This document shows, one piece after another, positions 21,789 to 23,753 of a stretch of DNA of 23,753 nt. A model generated the notes under the pieces. The model ran no database searches, was not told where the DNA came from, and saw only the letters and a list, made by a program, of their open reading frames with translations. Made by a program: the position numbers and the translations under genes. The stretch is from JBLHKS01 sp047620505 (lineage in GTDB: Bacteria > Verrucomicrobiota > Verrucomicrobiia > Verrucomicrobiales > DEV007), in the NCBI GenBank assembly GCA_047620505.1, contig JBLHKS010000112.1, positions 1 to 23,753 of the forward strand. Reading direction: 5' to 3'. The stretch's first letter is position 1, and each line of letters begins with the position of its first letter.

Positions 21789-21990
21789 GGATGCTGAAAG
21801 CATCTGGGATAACAGCCCCGGATTTCAATCCGGGGAATGGATCGATTCGAATCGTTTGCGTCCTGAATGGACGCTGGAGGTGCTTGGCCACGTTGCGCGA
21901 TCCAGCGTCCATTCAGGACGCGCCTTCAAGGTCTGGATTCAAACCCCGGATTGAAATCCGGGGCTGTTAACCTTGATGCTTTCAGCATCC
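21789..21990. repeat. 202-bp symmetric nested inverted repeat (REP/MITE-like)
   Basis: Three pairs of perfect inverted arms surround one centre. Outer arms: 21789-21804 and 21975-21990 (16 of 16 match). Middle arms: 21810-21835 and 21944-21969 (26 of 26). Inner arms: 21858-21878 and 21901-21921 (21 of 21), around a 22-base loop. Spacers are equal on both sides (5/5 and 22/22). Each arm is itself a hairpin: GATGCT-GAA-AGCATC, CCCCGGATT-TC-AATCCGGGG and GCGTCC-TGAAT-GGACGC. The two 22-base spacers do not match each other, but the left one holds the palindrome CGATTCGAATCG (21843-21854). There is no coding gene and no clear target-site duplication. It resembles a REP/BIME or non-autonomous element; the mobilising enzyme, if any, is not in the window. 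Confidence 0.9.
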
Positions 21991-22129
21991 ATTCTTTCGA
22001 ATTCAACAATTAATTGTGGTAAACCACAGGCTCCTTCGCTCCTTCGGTTCAGCGGTCGATGTTCGCCGGACCAACCAGGCTTGACCAAGCAATACCCTTC
22101 ACTTGGGCAATGATTTCTTTAACCAAGTC

Positions 22130-22441
22130 TTAAGGCAACGACCGCGGCCGCTTTTTGCGGAGCGCGGCTCTTCCGCCAGCTCGGCGACGGAATACGTCGA
22201 AGATTTCATCCGATCCATCGGATTTCATGTGATAGACCGTTTCCAGCAGCTGCCCGATCTGCCCGGGCGGAAAACCACCGCGCTGCCGACTGAACCAGTG
22301 AAGATAATCCCAAGGTAAATCGTAAATCGGGATGCCTGAGGGCGGGAAATTTTCCGGGCCGTACTTTCCGAACGGCATCCGAGTTCGCGAGATCTCGCTC
22401 AGGGCGTCCTCAACCTCGGCAGCAAAGATTTCATCGTCCAT
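22130..22441 (-). CDS. DUF3820 family small protein
   Basis: A 103-residue protein with the DUF3820 pattern (PF12843-like, labelled putative quorum-sensing-regulated virulence factor). The core is RMPFGKYGPENFPPSGIPIY followed by DLPWDYLHWFSRQRGGFPPG and GQLLETVYHMKSDG, which fits the family pattern of MPFGKYkG, a lP..Yl.W block and a short C-terminal helix. The biochemical role is not settled. The C-terminus is basic (RRRAGGRAALRKKRPRSLP), longer than in most relatives, and may contact nucleic acid (inference). The ATG has a good upstream AGGA at seven-base spacing, which sits in a 13-bp palindrome. It lies downstream of the TpsB-like gene but behind a terminator, so it probably has its own promoter. 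Confidence 0.75.
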   Translation of the reverse strand: MDDEIFAAEVEDALSEISRTRMPFGKYGPENFPPSGIPIYDLPWDYLHWFSRQRGGFPPGQIGQLLETVYHMKSDGSDEIFDVFRRRAGGRAALRKKRPRSLP

Positions 22442-22454
22442 TCAGGAATCCTGA
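22442..22454 (-). promoter_or_regulatory. Palindrome TCAGGAATCCTGA covering the ribosome binding site of the DUF3820 gene
   Basis: A perfect dyad with one central base ends directly at the start codon. On the minus strand it contains AGGA seven bases before ATG, so this AGGA decides the start. The dyad could be an operator or could be chance. Confidence 0.4.
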
Positions 22455-22464
22455 CACATTACAG

Positions 22465-22497
22465 AAAAAAAGCGCGACCGAAAATCGGCCGCGCTTT
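22465..22497 (-). terminator. Rho-independent terminator of the TpsB-like gene
   Basis: A 13-bp stem with one mismatch (22469-22481 with 22485-22497), loop of three A, very GC-rich core GCGCG/CGCGC. On the minus strand it is followed by a run of T (complement of 22465-22471). It begins 27 bp after the stop codon of the gene ending at 22525, the ideal place. Confidence 0.85.
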
Positions 22498-22524
22498 GAT
22501 CAAAAGATATTCTCCGAAGAGCGT

Positions 22525-23753
22525 TTACCAAAGGGTGGTAACACCGATGTGGTAACGGACGGATTCAACGGCATCCGGATCGGCGACGGTCTCATCAATC
22601 GGGAAACCGACGTCGAGACGGAATCGGAGCCAATCATCGTAGACCCAGCGGGCACCGACACCGACAGAAAGCAGGTTCTGGTCGTCGAGTTCGCCCGGAG
22701 CGGCGTTTGCGTTGGAAACTGCTGCGTAATCAACGAAAGCAAGGAAACGAAGTTCATCGGTCGTGCCGCGCCAATCAAATTTGTCAGCGATCGAGTAAGT
22801 CGGGCTGTATAACTCAGCCGAGAAAAGAACGCCCTGATCTCCACGAGCGACACTCGTGTCGTAACCGCGAACCGTCGAAGGACCACCGATTCCAAGCTGC
22901 TCGGAAGCGAGAAGGTTATCGGCGGACACCTGACCCTGACCGCGCAAGCGAAGGGTCATTTCTTTTGGTAAACGATGGGAGTGTTCGATCCCGAATGTTC
23001 CGTAGACATAACCAGAGGATGCGTCTGCACGCGCCTGCTGGAAAGTTTCATCGTCGTTGCGGTCATCGATGCCACCCGGGCTGATGTAGCCGGTCAAGTC
23101 GATCCGAGTCGCCCCTTTCTTACCTTGAGCGAGAAGGTTGTATCCAATGCTGGCCTGATAAATGTGGGTCGTGGCGTCGAAGAACTCAGCTCCTCCAAAT
23201 TCGAGGTTGTTGTTCGACGATTTGAAGTCCGTTCCGATTTCCAACTCGTGGCTGGTATTTTCCCAGATGGACTTGAGCGGCATCGCCCAGCGAGTGCTGA
23301 GCTGCCAGCTTGTGCCGGAAATATCGAGCGGTGTGCCGTCGATATCGACCGTAGCGGCGCTGTCGACATAAGAACCGAGCAAGGTGAGGGACTGACGCCA
23401 CGGAAGCGGCATGCTGTAGACCATCGAGTGGCTGGAAATCGTGTCGAACTCAAGGTCAGTCGTGAGCTGATAGCTCAACGTTCTGTCCGGGCCCCAAGCT
23501 TCCGCCCAAGTCATGCCTCCGACCCAGCGATGCTCGCCGAGAAGATCATTTCCGGAGTTCTCGTAACCCCAATACGCCGTGAACGGGTCGATTTCGTTGG
23601 TCCGAAGAATGAGGTCCGTCGTTCCGAATTCAAAACCCGGAGCGTAAACGAGGTCAACTCGGCGATACGGACTGCGGTTCATCCAAGCCAAATCGCCCAT
23701 GAGTTCGCTGGAACGAAGAACTTCACCTTTCTCTGTCCGAATCTGGCTCTTGA
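22525..23753 (-). CDS. TpsB/ShlB-type outer-membrane transporter, beta-barrel part (5' end outside window)
   Basis: The frame is open to the end of the window, so the protein starts beyond 23753; an ATG at 23700 is internal. At least 409 residues are visible. MNRSPYRRVDLVYAPGFEFG followed by TTDLILRT is the usual end of the POTRA part in two-partner secretion (TpsB/FhaC/ShlB) proteins. Many amphipathic strands with Gly and aromatic residues follow. The block LGIGGPSTVRGYDTSVARGD matches the conserved G-G-xx-(S/T)VRGY motif of the barrel, whose Arg sits on the loop inside the pore. The C-terminus ends YHIGVTTLW, an aromatic end typical of outer-membrane barrels. It secretes a partner exoprotein or inserts membrane proteins; no TpsA partner is in this window. 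A terminator follows the stop. Confidence 0.85.
   Translation of the reverse strand, partial: KSQIRTEKGEVLRSSELMGDLAWMNRSPYRRVDLVYAPGFEFGTTDLILRTNEIDPFTAYWGYENSGNDLLGEHRWVGGMTWAEAWGPDRTLSYQLTTDLEFDTISSHSMVYSMPLPWRQSLTLLGSYVDSAATVDIDGTPLDISGTSWQLSTRWAMPLKSIWENTSHELEIGTDFKSSNNNLEFGGAEFFDATTHIYQASIGYNLLAQGKKGATRIDLTGYISPGGIDDRNDDETFQQARADASSGYVYGTFGIEHSHRLPKEMTLRLRGQGQVSADNLLASEQLGIGGPSTVRGYDTSVARGDQGVLFSAELYSPTYSIADKFDWRGTTDELRFLAFVDYAAVSNANAAPGELDDQNLLSVGVGARWVYDDWLRFRLDVGFPIDETVADPDAVESVRYHIGVTTLW

Larger units (their letters stand above)
21677..22129. other. 453-bp gene-free region
   Basis: No credible gene is visible; the open frames here run through the palindromic repeats. It contains the 8-bp hairpin at 21705-21725, the 202-bp nested inverted repeat at 21789-21990, a 6-bp dyad TGTGGT-AA-ACCACA at 22015-22028, and a partial copy of the AGCAGCTGCT motif just before it (21655-21664, last base differs). 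From 22029 to 22129 only weak CTTGG/CCAAG dyads are seen. Confidence 0.6.

Noticed and set aside
21733..21954. Open frame across the 202-bp repeat
   Set aside because: It is formed by the palindromic arms, with no domain or ribosome binding site; the structure explains the sequence.
1..23753. CRISPR arrays, tRNA/rRNA genes, integrases or prophage genes
   Set aside because: None could be supported after reading both strands.

Overview
The window looks like a piece of a Verrucomicrobiota chromosome; Planctomycetota is the main alternative. The evidence is the set of families: a DUF1501 Tat-exported protein, a planctomycete-type cytochrome c (PSCyt1) fused to WD40 repeats, an ECF sigma factor of the Rhodopirellula/Verrucomicrobium type with a one-pass anti-sigma partner, SGNH sialate O-acetylesterases and a LamG domain. 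Composition is moderately GC-rich. Outer-membrane (TpsB-type barrel) and periplasmic (RND adaptor) proteins show a Gram-negative envelope. No tRNA, rRNA, CRISPR or transposase gene was seen.

Layout. (a) 1-1168: the 3' end of a 6-phosphogluconolactonase gene, convergent with a DUF2071 gene. (b) 1326-2815: a coupled pair, a one-TM protein and an HTTM-like multispanning membrane protein. (c) 2802-4300 (minus): an ECF sigma factor and its membrane anti-sigma factor; diverging from them is a secreted TlpA-like thioredoxin (4421-5002). (d) 5007-14468 (minus): a tightly packed run of a CheB-CheR-PAS hybrid, a NarX-type histidine kinase, a NarL-type response regulator, an RND adaptor and an RND pump. 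It reads as a sensor-to-efflux operon; no TolC-like channel is present. (e) 14594-21676: an exported-enzyme neighbourhood with DUF1501, a small SGNH esterase, PSCyt1-WD40, a large sialate O-acetylesterase and a metallophosphoesterase whose LamG tail is cut off by one in-frame TAG. (f) 21677-22129: a gene-free stretch with a strikingly symmetric 202-bp nested inverted repeat. (g) 22130-23753 (minus): a DUF3820 protein, a clear terminator, and the barrel part of a TpsB/ShlB-type transporter running off the window.

Three things stand out at the DNA level. First, an exact palindromic 10-mer AGCAGCTGCT occurs 13 times (9 as the 12-mer CAGCAGCTGCTG). It lies in coding and non-coding DNA, in all three reading frames, which points to selection on the DNA rather than on protein. 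Second, the 202-bp element at 21789-21990 is built from three pairs of perfect arms, each arm itself a hairpin, with mirror-equal spacers. Third, the divergent genes at 16788-16791 appear to share one CATG as both start codons, so each promoter would lie inside the other gene. Genes are very close: four convergent pairs are separated by 10 bp or less or overlap, and five same-strand pairs overlap by ATGA.
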